64,000 bases of DNA. It comes from JBPOFY01 sp051252415 (GTDB lineage Bacteria > Verrucomicrobiota > Verrucomicrobiia > Opitutales > Coraliomargaritaceae). Positions 49,775 through 60,014 of the stretch are shown piece after piece; position 1 is the stretch's first letter, and every line of letters begins with the position of its first letter. The DNA lies in assembly GCA_051252415.1 (NCBI GenBank), contig JBPOGA010000001.1, positions 1 through 64,000 on the forward strand. Direction: 5' to 3'. The notes under the pieces were generated by a model. The model saw only the letters and a program-made list of their open reading frames with translations. It had not been told where the DNA came from and did no database searches. The translations under genes were made by a program, and so were the position numbers.

Positions 49775-50005
49775 CTACCTAAACGCCGATAACGACTGAT
49801 TCTTGACAGCTAATTTCCGCAGAGGCTTCTTCAACATGCCAAATAATCTGTTTAGCTCCCAACAAACTGGACCCTTAATCGTCATCCGACTTATCATCTT
49901 AATCTCCTCATCTTCCACAGAATTCATCAACCAATAGATTAAGATTATGAGTAGGATGACGATTAGGACTACTTGAGACAGATGCAAAATGCAGAGATCA
50001 CACAT
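49775..50005 (-). CDS. Possible small membrane protein
   Basis: 76 aa. One strongly hydrophobic segment (VVLIVILLIILIYWLM) is followed by an acidic patch and a basic tail. An AAGG-like ribosome-binding site lies just before the ATG. No family was recognised. It occupies the otherwise empty 49636-50074 between galE and the Bat operon; it may be spurious. Confidence 0.4.
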   Translation of the reverse strand: MCDLCILHLSQVVLIVILLIILIYWLMNSVEDEEIKMISRMTIKGPVCWELNRLFGMLKKPLRKLAVKNQSLSAFR

Positions 50006-50074
50006 TGCCTTTTTGGAAATGTCTCGATCAAATTAGCTGTCTAAATCGTTACCTTACCAGACGCATACTATCTA

Positions 50075-51046
50075 ATGAATGACTCTATGACATCCGTGGC
50101 TCAAGATCTCCAAACTGTTCGCGACCGCGTCGGCCAAGTCGTTGTTGGCCAAAAAGACCTCGTGGACCGCTTACTACTGGCCCTGCTCTGCAATGGCCAC
50201 GTGCTACTCGAAGGCGTGCCTGGCGTCGCGAAGACCTTGACGGTCAATAGCCTAGCCCAAGCAATACATGCCGAATTCAGCCGTATTCAGTTTACGCCAG
50301 ATCTGCTGCCCGGTGATTTAACGGGCACCTTGGTTTACGACCCGCGTGAGCATACTTTTACACCAGAGAAAGGCCCTATTTTCGCGAATCTACTACTCGC
50401 CGATGAAGTCAACCGTGCGCCTGCCAAGGTGCAGAGCGCCCTACTCGAAGCGATGCAGGAAAAACAAGTCACGCTCGGCAAAGAGACCTTCGACCTGCCG
50501 CAACCGTTCCTGGTGCTCGCCACACAGAATCCGATCGAACAAGAAGGCACCTACGCCCTCCCAGAGGCCCAAGTGGACCGCTTTATGTTCAAGTTAAAGG
50601 TGGGCTATCCATCCATGGACGAGGAGCACGTCGTCATGCAACGCATGGCAAGCACGCAACCCTTAGCCAAAATTGAACCTGTGCTCACGATTGAGTCGCT
50701 GATGCAAATGCGCGCAGAATTGGAAAAAGTCTTTATCGATGAAAAAGTAGAGCACTACATTCTACGCATCGTCGATGCGACACGAAACCCTGACAACTAC
50801 GACCTCGATATTTCACGCTATCTTCGTTTTGGCGCTTCACCAAGAGCATCGATCTTTCTCTCACTTGCCGCACGCGGTCACGCCCTCATGCAAGGTCGGG
50901 ACTATGCAGTGCCCCAAGACATCAAAGATGTGGCCCACGACATCCTTCGTCATCGTATGGCGATCTCGTATCGTGCAGAGGCAGAGTCGATCACGTCCGA
51001 TGACTTGTTAGATCAAATCCTCTCAAAAGTTCCAGTCACCGAATAA
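50075..51046 (+). CDS. MoxR family AAA ATPase
   Basis: 323 aa. Walker A GVPGVAKT, Walker B LLADEVNRAP, sensor 1 LATQNPIEQEGTYALPEAQ and arginine finger region follow the MoxR pattern. It is a chaperone-like ATPase acting with the VWA proteins downstream. It is first in the operon. Confidence 0.94.
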   Translation: MNDSMTSVAQDLQTVRDRVGQVVVGQKDLVDRLLLALLCNGHVLLEGVPGVAKTLTVNSLAQAIHAEFSRIQFTPDLLPGDLTGTLVYDPREHTFTPEKGPIFANLLLADEVNRAPAKVQSALLEAMQEKQVTLGKETFDLPQPFLVLATQNPIEQEGTYALPEAQVDRFMFKLKVGYPSMDEEHVVMQRMASTQPLAKIEPVLTIESLMQMRAELEKVFIDEKVEHYILRIVDATRNPDNYDLDISRYLRFGASPRASIFLSLAARGHALMQGRDYAVPQDIKDVAHDILRHRMAISYRAEAESITSDDLLDQILSKVPVTE

Positions 51047-51054
51047 ACGTCGCC

Positions 51055-51924
51055 ATGCTCGACGATCTCGATCAACGCCTCAACTTGCTTGAGTTGAAAT
51101 GCCGCCGTCCGGTGGAGCACTTGCTCGCGGGTGAGTATCGCTCGGTGTTTCGCGGCCGTGGTATCGAGTTTGAAGATGTGCGCCCTTATCAGCCAGGCGA
51201 CGATGTGCGCACAATGGATTGGAAAGTGACAGCCCGCACAGGTGAACCGCACATCAAGCGCTATATCGAAGAACGTGAGCAATTCATCTATCTCCTAGTC
51301 GATGTGTCCGCTTCCATGAAACACGGCACCGATGGACGAAAGACCAAAACCGTTTCCGAGGTCTGCGCACTCATCACTATGGCCGCGATTAAGAATCAAG
51401 ACCGCGTCGGTCTAATTCTGTTTAGCGACCAAGTAGAACAGATCGTGCCTCCTGCAAAGGGCCGCCTCCATGCGATGCGTATCATGGATGAGCTAGTCAA
51501 CTTTCAGCCTAAGCATAAAGGCACCGATTTCGTCGAAGCACTCGGACGATTCGGTCACCTCGCAAGGAAACACTCGATCGTCTTTGTCGTCTCTGACTTC
51601 TTCACCGAGGATTATAGCAGAGAGTTACAGAACCTTGCCTTTCGCCACGACGTCAACGCTATCCATATTACCGACAAGCAAGTCGACACGATCGCTTCAA
51701 GCGGTCTCGTGCGCATGCAAGACGCTGAGAACGGCGAACAAAAAGTCGTCGACCTCCAGTATGGTAACCATGCCCACGAAGCGCACAGCCGAAAGCTACA
51801 ACAAGAAATGCTAGAGTCTGGCGTCAACGTGTTGAACCTAGCCGTCGGCGGCGATTGTGTGGATGCACTGGCCGGGTATTTCCATGAGCGGCAACGTCAA
51901 GCCCAAGACGTTACAGGAGGTTAA
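51055..51924 (+). CDS. DUF58 domain protein
   Basis: 289 aa. The DUF58 motif is RPYQPGDDVRTMDWKVTART, and LLVDVSASMKHG is a VWA-like MIDAS sequence. It starts nine bases after moxR. It probably links MoxR to the membrane VWA partners. Confidence 0.92.
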   Translation: MLDDLDQRLNLLELKCRRPVEHLLAGEYRSVFRGRGIEFEDVRPYQPGDDVRTMDWKVTARTGEPHIKRYIEEREQFIYLLVDVSASMKHGTDGRKTKTVSEVCALITMAAIKNQDRVGLILFSDQVEQIVPPAKGRLHAMRIMDELVNFQPKHKGTDFVEALGRFGHLARKHSIVFVVSDFFTEDYSRELQNLAFRHDVNAIHITDKQVDTIASSGLVRMQDAENGEQKVVDLQYGNHAHEAHSRKLQQEMLESGVNVLNLAVGGDCVDALAGYFHERQRQAQDVTGG

Positions 51925-51926
51925 GC

Positions 51927-52688
51927 ATGAAGCCGCTCAGCATTTATCTACTGCTCGCACTGCTTGTGCTGCCTCGACTCCTACTAAGTGAACCGATTCA
52001 GATTCAGACACAAGTAGAGCCAAGTGTCTGTAAACCTGGTGACGTCGTCACCCTGCGTGCTGAATACTCAGGCGCTGAGTATATTGAATTCAGCCTGCAA
52101 CTCCCAGAGCACCCTTCGCTGCACATTGCCCAAAATGTAACAGACCCAATCAGCTATAAAGATGGCATCTACCGACAAGTATCCACAATTATACTACAGC
52201 CAATTCAGCCGGGCAGCTTCGAAATAGATGAGCTATCAGCAACTGTCTTACGCAAGGGGATCGAAACAGAACAAGCCTTGCCCAGTTTACACATCACAGT
52301 AGATGCATACGACACCAGCGAAGTTAGCAACACGCCCTTGCAACTTCCACCGTCTCCCGAGTTTACTGGCATCAGTCAGCTCCCAATACAATTCTGGATA
52401 CTATTCTTTTTCCTAGGCTGCTTTATTGGCCTTTGTGTTATACGCGTCAGAACAGCCGTCAAAACCATCGCGGAAATTGAGACCTCTCAACCAACGCTCG
52501 CCGACATTACACAAGCTTTAGAAGCAGGTAAGGTTCCCAGCGGATTAATCGTCGCCGTACTCGAGGATCCGAAACAGCAATTATCCAAGACGACTAGGCA
52601 GATACTAGAACAGGTCGCATATCGTCCATCAGAAACCACTGACACAGACGCGCTACTTCAAACTCTACGAAGGGAGGCAAGCTCATGA
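51927..52688 (+). CDS. Bat operon membrane protein
   Basis: 253 aa with a signal peptide (LLALLVLPRLLLSE), a beta-type exported domain and one membrane segment (WILFFFLGCFIGLCV) before a cytoplasmic tail. The start has a perfect AGGAGG at 51915-51920. Its place between DUF58 and BatA suggests the role of the short protein often seen there. No specific function is known. Confidence 0.7.
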   Translation: MKPLSIYLLLALLVLPRLLLSEPIQIQTQVEPSVCKPGDVVTLRAEYSGAEYIEFSLQLPEHPSLHIAQNVTDPISYKDGIYRQVSTIILQPIQPGSFEIDELSATVLRKGIETEQALPSLHITVDAYDTSEVSNTPLQLPPSPEFTGISQLPIQFWILFFFLGCFIGLCVIRVRTAVKTIAEIETSQPTLADITQALEAGKVPSGLIVAVLEDPKQQLSKTTRQILEQVAYRPSETTDTDALLQTLRREASS

Positions 52689-53710
52689 GTTTTGCATATC
52701 CATGGGTGCTGCTATTGATTGCTTTGGTTTGGTGGCTGCTACGCAAACAACGCAGCCGAACATCAATTGATGTGCCGTCGGTAAAACTCTGGTCAGAGCA
52801 AGCACCAGGCAAAGCGCGCTATCTCTGGCTGCCGATCACATTGCGACGTCTGGCCATCATTTGCATCTTGATTGCAATCGCACGGCCACAGGCTGGATCG
52901 ACTTACGATCTCGAAGTGACGGATGGTATCGCCATTCAATTGCTGGTCGATGTGTCGAGCAGTATGGATATGAATGTGAAAGATCTGAATGGCGAACGCA
53001 GCACGCGCATGGAAGTTGCCAAGCTACTGGTCGAACGCTTCATCGCGGGTGATGGCGAACAGCTCAAGGGTCGTCCAAATGATTTGATCGGCCTAATCAC
53101 TTTTGCTCGTTATGCAGACACCCGCAGCCCACTCACCTTTGGTCATGAAGCGCTTTTGCAAATAGTGCGGCATCTCGAGATTCAAGAACGCCCCAATGAG
53201 GACGGAACCGCTTACGGCGATGCGCTAGCTATTGCAGCGGCTCGATTGCGCGACCCTGCAGCACTCAAGTATGGCAACCACTCACTCGATCCTGCCGACA
53301 TCAACAGTAAGGTGATCATCCTCCTCACCGACGGTGAAAACAACTCAGGTGCACACCTCCCCATCGAAGCTGCCGGTCTCGCTAAAGAATGGGGCTGCCG
53401 TATCTATGCCATAAGTCTAGGCGAAGCCAGTGAGCAGCACACCGACACTTGGGCGACTGGTGCGTTGAGCCCTTCAGAGAAATTACTCGAGCATATCAGC
53501 ATCCAGACAGGCGGCATCTTTCGCACCGCGCACGACTTTGAATCACTACTCTCGGTGTATTCAGAAATTGATCGCCTTGAACGTTCAGAGATTTCCAGCC
53601 ATAGTTTTGATCGTGTCGCTGAATGGTTTTGGCTACCGCTAGCAATCGGCATCGCCGCCCTCCTACTTGCTTTAACCTTAGAAGCCACTTGGCTGCGTGT
53701 TGTGCCATGA
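52685..53710 (+). CDS. VWA domain protein, BatA-like
   Basis: 341 aa. Membrane segments lie at both ends (FAYPWVLLLIALVWWLL and WFWLPLAIGIAALLLALTL), with a VWA domain between: LLVDVSSSMDMNVKD (MIDAS) and ILLTDGENNSG. The start overlaps the previous stop (ATGA), after an AGGGAGG site at 52671. Confidence 0.9.
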   Translation: MSFAYPWVLLLIALVWWLLRKQRSRTSIDVPSVKLWSEQAPGKARYLWLPITLRRLAIICILIAIARPQAGSTYDLEVTDGIAIQLLVDVSSSMDMNVKDLNGERSTRMEVAKLLVERFIAGDGEQLKGRPNDLIGLITFARYADTRSPLTFGHEALLQIVRHLEIQERPNEDGTAYGDALAIAAARLRDPAALKYGNHSLDPADINSKVIILLTDGENNSGAHLPIEAAGLAKEWGCRIYAISLGEASEQHTDTWATGALSPSEKLLEHISIQTGGIFRTAHDFESLLSVYSEIDRLERSEISSHSFDRVAEWFWLPLAIGIAALLLALTLEATWLRVVP

Positions 53711-55758
53711 GCGGATTCATTTTTCAGTGGCCGGCAGCCTTATCGCTTTTATTACTAAGCCTCCCCTTAGTCTGGATGTTAGCGCATGCCCGTAAACAAC
53801 GCTTACGGTTGATTAAAGCAATGGGGGGCGGCCAACCTAAGCACCGCCGACTACGCGATGTGCTACGTGTGAGTGCGTTCATCTTGCTAGTGCTCGCACT
53901 GGCACGCCCAGGTTACAACCCACACACAGAGTCGACCTCGCGCTCAGGTCGCGATGTGGTTTTCGCCATCGATGTTTCCCAAAGTATGCTTGCTGAAGAT
54001 GTATCACCATCGCGTCTTGAAGTCGCGAAGCAAGGTGTGCGGGATGCGCTTTACACTTATGGCAACGAACGCGTTGGACTAATCGTTTACGCAGGCAGCG
54101 CTTCGATTCTGTGTCCACTGACTTACGACTACGACTTTGTCCGCTACATGCTGGATCAAGCAAATACGCGCACCGTCGACTTTGGCGGCACCACGCTTCA
54201 ATCAGCGGTCGAGAAAGCAGTCGACCAAGTGTTTATTGATGGCCGCGACGGCGTGCAGGATTTGATCGTCATGACAGACGGTGGTGACCATGGATCCGTC
54301 ATTACAAAGACGATCGATTTACTTAATGAAAAAGGCGTCGACACACTTCTCATCGGTCTGGGCAGCCCTCACGAAGGCGCACCAATTAAAATCAAAGACG
54401 AAGAAGGCAACACCAAGCTACTCGAATATAATGGCAATCCAGTCTACACAAAGCTTGACGATGCGGCCTTGCGCGATTTCGCGGCACAAAGCACTCGTGT
54501 CGAATACCTGCCCTTCGGCACACAGCCATTCAACCTAGGCCAAGTCTACCTCGACTATGCGAAAGATAAACAAGTCGATGCGGCCGACAGCGAGAACGGA
54601 ATCACGATCTATCAAGAAGCGGCCTTATTCTTTTTGATTCCAGCGCTGCTGTTACTCCTGCTCTCCGAATGCTGGGGCGTTCGCGGACTACAACTCGGCC
54701 AAGCGTTGATTCTCTTCGGCTGCCTTGGCGCACCCATCGAAAGTAAAGCCACTGACAGTTTTGAAATGACCTATGAAGCTGCGCTGACCACTTTAGAGAG
54801 TGGAGAACACGAAGAAGCCAATGCGCTCTTTAACGAGCTCTACACTGCTGCAAGCGCACGCAACGCTACACCTGAGCAATTGGCAGCGATACAATACAAC
54901 CGTGGACTAACCCTACTCGCACTATCAAAGACACAAGAGACCCCACAACTTGCGCTAAGGTTTACAGAAGATGCGCAACTACTCTTCCTTCAAGCTAAAC
55001 GCAACACACCCGCACTGGATATCGCGGGACAACAGATACAGCATACCTCCGAATTGGCCGCAGAGCTAAAGATCCAAATTGAAGCGCTTGAAAAGCAAAA
55101 CGAACAGCTCAACGAGCAAATGGAAACCTTAGTCGCTCGCTTGAAAGCACTCCTTGAAACACAAAGCACCTTGCGCGGCGATGTTGAAACATCACAAAAA
55201 GAAGCGAACGAGCAAACTCACCTACAAGCCTATTTCAAACGCCAAACCGCCGCCCGACTTGATGCACAGGTCATTCGAGAACTGATGTCTACAATTGATA
55301 CCAGCTTGAAGGCGCAACCCTCTGACACGCCGACACAAGACACACTGATGGCAGAGCCGATTAAGCTGATGATTCGGGCGCAGATTTCACAAGAGACTGC
55401 CGGCTTACACCTCAAGCAAGTCGAGACCTGGCCACTTAGCCGCGAGCTCTTACTTGATGTAGAACGTCTGATCGAAGGAATTCTCGAGCTACTGTCCAAC
55501 GACTCACAGCAGGACTCCTCCGACAGCGAAGACTGGGATGAATACGATGAGGAATATGACGACATGGGTGAGTCCGAAGAAAGTATGAGTAGCTCTGAGG
55601 ATATGAGTGGTGATTTCTCAGCAGGCTCCGAAATGCAGGAACTGCCGATCCCGAACTACTCCGCCGAAGACATTCTACTCGAAGAACAAGGGAGCCAACA
55701 ATTCCGCCAACAAAAGCGTGCCAGTGCGAACGCTGCAAAAGTGGAGAAAGACTTTTAA
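53707..55758 (+). CDS. VWA domain protein fused to TPR-like region, BatB/BatC-like
   Basis: 683 aa from ATG at 53707, overlapping the batA stop (ATGA); the open frame to 53623 is a shadow of batA. An N-terminal membrane pair and VWA domain (FAIDVSQSMLAEDVSPSRLE, IVMTDGGDHGS) are followed, after another membrane segment, by TPR-like repeats and coiled coil (LKIQIEALEKQNEQLNEQME) and an acidic low-complexity tail. This looks like BatB fused to BatC. Confidence 0.85.
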   Translation: MSGFIFQWPAALSLLLLSLPLVWMLAHARKQRLRLIKAMGGGQPKHRRLRDVLRVSAFILLVLALARPGYNPHTESTSRSGRDVVFAIDVSQSMLAEDVSPSRLEVAKQGVRDALYTYGNERVGLIVYAGSASILCPLTYDYDFVRYMLDQANTRTVDFGGTTLQSAVEKAVDQVFIDGRDGVQDLIVMTDGGDHGSVITKTIDLLNEKGVDTLLIGLGSPHEGAPIKIKDEEGNTKLLEYNGNPVYTKLDDAALRDFAAQSTRVEYLPFGTQPFNLGQVYLDYAKDKQVDAADSENGITIYQEAALFFLIPALLLLLLSECWGVRGLQLGQALILFGCLGAPIESKATDSFEMTYEAALTTLESGEHEEANALFNELYTAASARNATPEQLAAIQYNRGLTLLALSKTQETPQLALRFTEDAQLLFLQAKRNTPALDIAGQQIQHTSELAAELKIQIEALEKQNEQLNEQMETLVARLKALLETQSTLRGDVETSQKEANEQTHLQAYFKRQTAARLDAQVIRELMSTIDTSLKAQPSDTPTQDTLMAEPIKLMIRAQISQETAGLHLKQVETWPLSRELLLDVERLIEGILELLSNDSQQDSSDSEDWDEYDEEYDDMGESEESMSSSEDMSGDFSAGSEMQELPIPNYSAEDILLEEQGSQQFRQQKRASANAAKVEKDF

Positions 55759-58307
55759 TGTATCGCTTGCTCCACAGTGCCCTCTTCCTCTTGCTCACAA
55801 GCTTCGCGCTTGGGCAAGACACCCTCATTGAGGTGACCGAAGAAGTCGATGCAGTCGTCTTAGAAACAGTTCCGGTTGAAGTCGAGCTGCTGAACCAGGT
55901 ATGGTTCACCGACCGAGTGGGCACAGCAGTGGCTTATTTCGATAACTCTGTCGAACCACCAGAGGCTTGGTCGCTAAGTAACTCCGAGATCAATTTCATC
56001 GAAGTGAGCGTGCAGAAAACCACTGACACTAAGCGCGGCAACTATGCCGCAACGATTCGCTTCGTGCCACGCAAAACAGGCAAGCTCACGTTGCCCTCTT
56101 TGTTTTTCGAAAGTGAAACGAAGGCCTACGAAACAGAACCGATTGATTTAGTGGTGAGCGAGCCGATTCGTAGTGATACAATGTCGCTCACATTGACACC
56201 CAAAAAGACCACCGTCTATGTCGGTGAAGCGCTCCACGTCGGCCTTACATGGGATTGCCAAATCAATGCTGCCGAGCTACAGGACTTGAAGCTCTATCCT
56301 GATTTTTTCAATGACTCGACGGTCGACATCGTGATCCCACGCAACACTGAGGATGAAAACAAACAAATGGGCATCCCGGTCGGTGGCCGACGCGTCATTG
56401 CCACACGCACAACGAGCGATGACAAAGATAAAGCACTGGGCCATATCGAACTGCCGCTCTACCTACGCTTCAACGAACCAGGCACCTATACACTACCGGC
56501 GACACGCCTCGAATGCGCACGCTTAGCAAAAACGCAGGGTGATTTCGCACGCTACGCAGCGCACTTCAACAATGCACTTTTCGAGACCGTTGATACCAAC
56601 GCAGACTACACTCGGATCTACACCCTCTCCGCTCCAATTGAAATCGAGGTCTTGCCACTTCCAATAAACGCAGAAGGCGCAGAGTTCGCGGGTTTATTCG
56701 CACCCATTGATTTTGAAGTTTCACTCAATCCAACGGAGGTCGAGATCGGTCAACTCATGGAGTTAACCATCAAAGTCAGTGGTCATGCACCACATGGGAT
56801 GATTGAATTACCTACACTCAGTTACCAAGCTGGCCTACGCGAACGCTTCTTAGTCGATAATGAACTAAGCCGCATCTGGCACCAAGACGGCACGACCTTT
56901 AAGGCACGTTTGCGTGCGCTCAGCACCAAGATTGAAGCTTTCCCCTCCTTACAGTTTTTGATCTTTGATCCACAAGCAGGCACATACATCCAACAGACCA
57001 CCGATCCGATTCCATTAATCACCCACCCCAGCGAGGGGCAGAACTTCATTCCTTTAACCAATTACAAAGGCGCCGCAGTCACTTTATCCAACCAGCCAGA
57101 GGGTATCTGGCACAACTTGAAAGCCAATCGTATGAACGATCTACTCAACACTGTCTTTGACCTCCTCAATCGCTACTTCTGGATATGGATCATCCTCGGG
57201 CCTGTCGCGTTCATCTGCTGCATGCCCGTCATTAATGAGCAGAGACGCCGTGCCAAGGATGCACGTTACCGCAAGTGCGCCGAAGCCTATAAAAACTTTA
57301 AGGGCATACAGAATACTTCAGCAGAAAAGTGGCCAGCCTTCCTCGAACTCATGGCAGCACATTTTGGCAGCTCGGGTAAAGCATGGACACAAAGCGACTC
57401 GATCAAAGCACTGCGCTCGATGAACGCATCTACTGACGAGATCGAACATATCACCAAGCTCCACCAAGCCGCCGATGCACGCGATTTCAGCAGCGAACAT
57501 CCAGAGGCAGCATTTTCACAATTAGAGACACTCGCCAAGCGTGTGTTTAAGCATGCCAACCTCTGGTTACTCACAGTCCTTTTTGTCAGCCTGTTTTTCA
57601 ACACGACAAGTGAAGCATCCGACTGGGCAGAAGCCGAGCAACTCTTCACCCAAGCACAAAGTGCCGCCGTAGGTAGCCAGGTGGCGAATGATCTCTATGC
57701 GCAAGCCGCGTTCAAATTCCAATCGGAAGCCGAGCAAAGCCGACACCCAGATGCCGCGTGGGTAAACGCAGGCAACGCATGGTTTGAGTGTGGCGCAATT
57801 GGCCGCAGCATCGCTGCGTATCGCATAGCTCAAAGCTACAGACCATTCGATAAAAGACTCAGCGAAAACATATCCGCCGCACGTGCACTCACACTCAACG
57901 ATATACCCGCCGAAAAGAAATGGTGGCAACAAATCCCCATGCGTTGGCTACAATCCACCGTCGCAGTCGTCAGCATTCTCTTTTGGATTTCCTTGATTGG
58001 CCTCTACCGTTTTCGCACTCGTAAATGCGGCATACTTTCAGCGTGCATTGGACTAGTCTTTTTGATCACTGGACTTGCTTTACTACGCGACTACCGCACC
58101 CAGAAGATAAATGGCACAGTCATCGTAGATACCCTCTACGCAAAAAAAGGCCCAGCACACGCCTATGCAAATGCCTTCAACGAACCCCTACACGACGGCG
58201 CAGAATTTACAGTTCTAGAGAACCGCGAAGATTGGAGCCTTGTAGAGCTCAGCGATGGCCGACAATGCTGGATACCCAACACACAGATCACGACCTGGCG
58301 AGATTAG
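55758..58307 (+). CDS. BatD/BatE-like fusion protein
   Basis: 849 aa. It starts one base inside the previous stop (TAATG). The BatD-like half has a signal peptide (LLHSALFLLLTSFALGQ) and repeated beta domains up to a membrane segment near residue 475. A second part starts near residue 595 with a signal-like stretch (LWLLTVLFVSLFFNTTSEAS), TPR-like repeats (WVNAGNAWFECGAIGRSIAAY), two more spans and a C-terminal SH3-like domain. This resembles BatE fused to BatD. It ends the operon. Confidence 0.82.
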   Translation: MYRLLHSALFLLLTSFALGQDTLIEVTEEVDAVVLETVPVEVELLNQVWFTDRVGTAVAYFDNSVEPPEAWSLSNSEINFIEVSVQKTTDTKRGNYAATIRFVPRKTGKLTLPSLFFESETKAYETEPIDLVVSEPIRSDTMSLTLTPKKTTVYVGEALHVGLTWDCQINAAELQDLKLYPDFFNDSTVDIVIPRNTEDENKQMGIPVGGRRVIATRTTSDDKDKALGHIELPLYLRFNEPGTYTLPATRLECARLAKTQGDFARYAAHFNNALFETVDTNADYTRIYTLSAPIEIEVLPLPINAEGAEFAGLFAPIDFEVSLNPTEVEIGQLMELTIKVSGHAPHGMIELPTLSYQAGLRERFLVDNELSRIWHQDGTTFKARLRALSTKIEAFPSLQFLIFDPQAGTYIQQTTDPIPLITHPSEGQNFIPLTNYKGAAVTLSNQPEGIWHNLKANRMNDLLNTVFDLLNRYFWIWIILGPVAFICCMPVINEQRRRAKDARYRKCAEAYKNFKGIQNTSAEKWPAFLELMAAHFGSSGKAWTQSDSIKALRSMNASTDEIEHITKLHQAADARDFSSEHPEAAFSQLETLAKRVFKHANLWLLTVLFVSLFFNTTSEASDWAEAEQLFTQAQSAAVGSQVANDLYAQAAFKFQSEAEQSRHPDAAWVNAGNAWFECGAIGRSIAAYRIAQSYRPFDKRLSENISAARALTLNDIPAEKKWWQQIPMRWLQSTVAVVSILFWISLIGLYRFRTRKCGILSACIGLVFLITGLALLRDYRTQKINGTVIVDTLYAKKGPAHAYANAFNEPLHDGAEFTVLENREDWSLVELSDGRQCWIPNTQITTWRD

Positions 58308-58348
58308 TGTGAACCTTTTACCCAGTCCAACCAAAGTCACACTCTAGA

Positions 58349-58729
58349 TTATTGGATAAACCTCGTGAAGAGTATCCCATCGCTAAGTGCGAATAAAAAA
58401 ATGACTGGGAGCATGCCCATTTTAGTTTTGGGAGCATTGGAGGTAAAAAAGATGATAGTTGAGACTGTATACCCAGCCTTAAGTAAAAAACTCCAAGGAA
58501 CGACAATAACGGCTAAGGTTGAAGCTGCAAAAGATAACGGAGAGAACCAAATGCAATGCATAAATATGCCTGCAGCATCATTTATTTGAATTTCAGGAAT
58601 CAGCGCGAAAAATGTTCCGAATCCAAAGCCTAGCAAAATGAATATCATGGCAATAATGGCTCCTTTTACTGGAGAGCAGATACCATCAGCGATTGCTTCT
58701 AACGGGCTGTATTGGCTGAACGATTTCAT
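58349..58729 (-). CDS. Hypothetical membrane protein
   Basis: 126 aa with about three or four membrane segments (VKGAIIAMIFILLGFGFGTF, FAASTLAVIVVPWSFLL). No family was recognised. It converges with the Bat operon. It opens the low-complexity accessory stretch. Confidence 0.55.
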   Translation of the reverse strand: MKSFSQYSPLEAIADGICSPVKGAIIAMIFILLGFGFGTFFALIPEIQINDAAGIFMHCIWFSPLSFAASTLAVIVVPWSFLLKAGYTVSTIIFFTSNAPKTKMGMLPVIFLFALSDGILFTRFIQ

Positions 58730-58810
58730 TCTGATTTCAGCGAACGTAGTTTGAAGATAGATCGGCCCCTGTGAAATATACTGTCCAAATACCGACTTCC
58801 ATAAAAGTAG

Positions 58811-58975
58811 TTAATAGCAGGTTAATACTGCGACTGGTTGGCTAAAAATCAGACCCAGTATAAAAGTTATTGCTCCTAATATGACTAAATTAGTTTCCTT
58901 ACCGTAAACTACCAATAACAGAGTGGAAATAGTAAGCCAACGAATTACTGCCACAAACTCCTCCTCTTTATTCAT
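58811..58975 (-). CDS. Small hypothetical membrane protein
   Basis: 54 aa from ATG at 58975, which avoids overlap with the upstream gene. Two hydrophobic segments (WLTISTLLLVVYG and ILGAITFILGLIF). It lies eleven bases after the 159-aa gene. No family was recognised. Confidence 0.45.
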   Translation of the reverse strand: MNKEEEFVAVIRWLTISTLLLVVYGKETNLVILGAITFILGLIFSQPVAVLTCY

Positions 58976-58985
58976 AACTTTGAAG

Positions 58986-59465
58986 CTACTCAGACTGCCC
59001 ATCCTCCACTTCGCAATCAGCTTCTTTGACTAAGCTTAATCTGCCATTTGAAACTACGACTTCCTTTTCTCTGCTCCATACTTCGCTAATATTTTCAAAA
59101 AAATCAACTAATTCAGAAATTGCACTACCCTTGCCCCAAAAGCCTAAATTCGGCTCCAATGTGACTTTAACAAGTAGATCAATGGAGACTGAAATTTTCC
59201 TTTTTAAACCCGGATCGTGTGCTAACCGAAAAAAGCGACTCTTCTCGGAGGATGCCTCTGGTTCGAATAACTGGAGTTCTATACCTTTGATTGATACTCC
59301 GCTAATTGATGTTTTCAAAGAAGTGTAAACCTGCTCGGCCTTTTGAAAGGATTCTTTAGCACTCTTATCAGTAACTGAGATGGAAATTAGAAATTCAATG
59401 CTATCCGAGGATGTAGTCTCTCGTGTGCCTGCTTTGAATTTTACGTCTGATGATGTTTTTAGCAT
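58986..59465 (-). CDS. Hypothetical protein
   Basis: 159 aa, soluble. It contains EFLISISVTDKSAKESFQKA and IKGIELQLFEPEASSEKSRF, weakly reminiscent of SIMPL-type proteins, but this was not verified. It lies between two small membrane proteins on the same strand and may be co-transcribed with them. Confidence 0.5.
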   Translation of the reverse strand: MLKTSSDVKFKAGTRETTSSDSIEFLISISVTDKSAKESFQKAEQVYTSLKTSISGVSIKGIELQLFEPEASSEKSRFFRLAHDPGLKRKISVSIDLLVKVTLEPNLGFWGKGSAISELVDFFENISEVWSREKEVVVSNGRLSLVKEADCEVEDGQSE

Positions 59466-59492
59466 TTTGTGTATAATTTATGGTGATTAAGC

Positions 59493-59942
59493 TTAAGGCG
59501 TTGGTAAGTCGATGCCGAGTGCCCCTAAGACAATTGCAACGATAAGTAAGAAAATGATTATTCCAGCGATGAGAATCGACCACTGAACAACCGCTGCAGT
59601 AATACCTAAAGTCATCGCTCCGCCTGATATATTCTTATTTTCACCACGTATTAAAGAGCCAACTCCAAGCCCAGTCCCAATCATACCAAAAGCAATAACA
59701 GCAGTAAATAGGTGCGCAGATGGATTCTTATCAACTGGTTCTACTTGGTATTCCTCGCCCTTCATTTTCGCTTCCGCAACTGCTTTCAGTTTAAGTGCGA
59801 AGTCTACGGCGCTTTCCTCGATAGGCTTTGCCGGTGGGTCAATCGCTTCTGCTATCTGTGGAGATAGAAATGCCGCAACGAGTGCAATGAATCCTATTAT
59901 GCATCCGACGATGCCTAGTGTATTATTCTTATTTGTTTTCAT
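59493..59942 (-). CDS. Small membrane protein
   Basis: 149 aa with three membrane segments (LGIVGCIIGFIALVAAFL, LFTAVIAFGMIGTGLGVGSL, WSILIAGIIIFLLIVAIVLG) and a hydrophilic loop after the first. It is a plausible gene with no family recognised. It lies 27 bases before the 159-aa gene. Confidence 0.6.
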   Translation of the reverse strand: MKTNKNNTLGIVGCIIGFIALVAAFLSPQIAEAIDPPAKPIEESAVDFALKLKAVAEAKMKGEEYQVEPVDKNPSAHLFTAVIAFGMIGTGLGVGSLIRGENKNISGGAMTLGITAAVVQWSILIAGIIIFLLIVAIVLGALGIDLPTP

Positions 59943-60014
59943 TTTTTTATCTTACCCAACGTGTAGCTCCGGCGCGATACGATAACAACGTCGCTCAGAA
60001 CTTACTGATTCAAT

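Noticed and set aside
53623..53706. Upstream extension of the BatB/C gene
   Set aside because: It is inside batA in another frame; the ATGA overlap at 53707 is the natural start.
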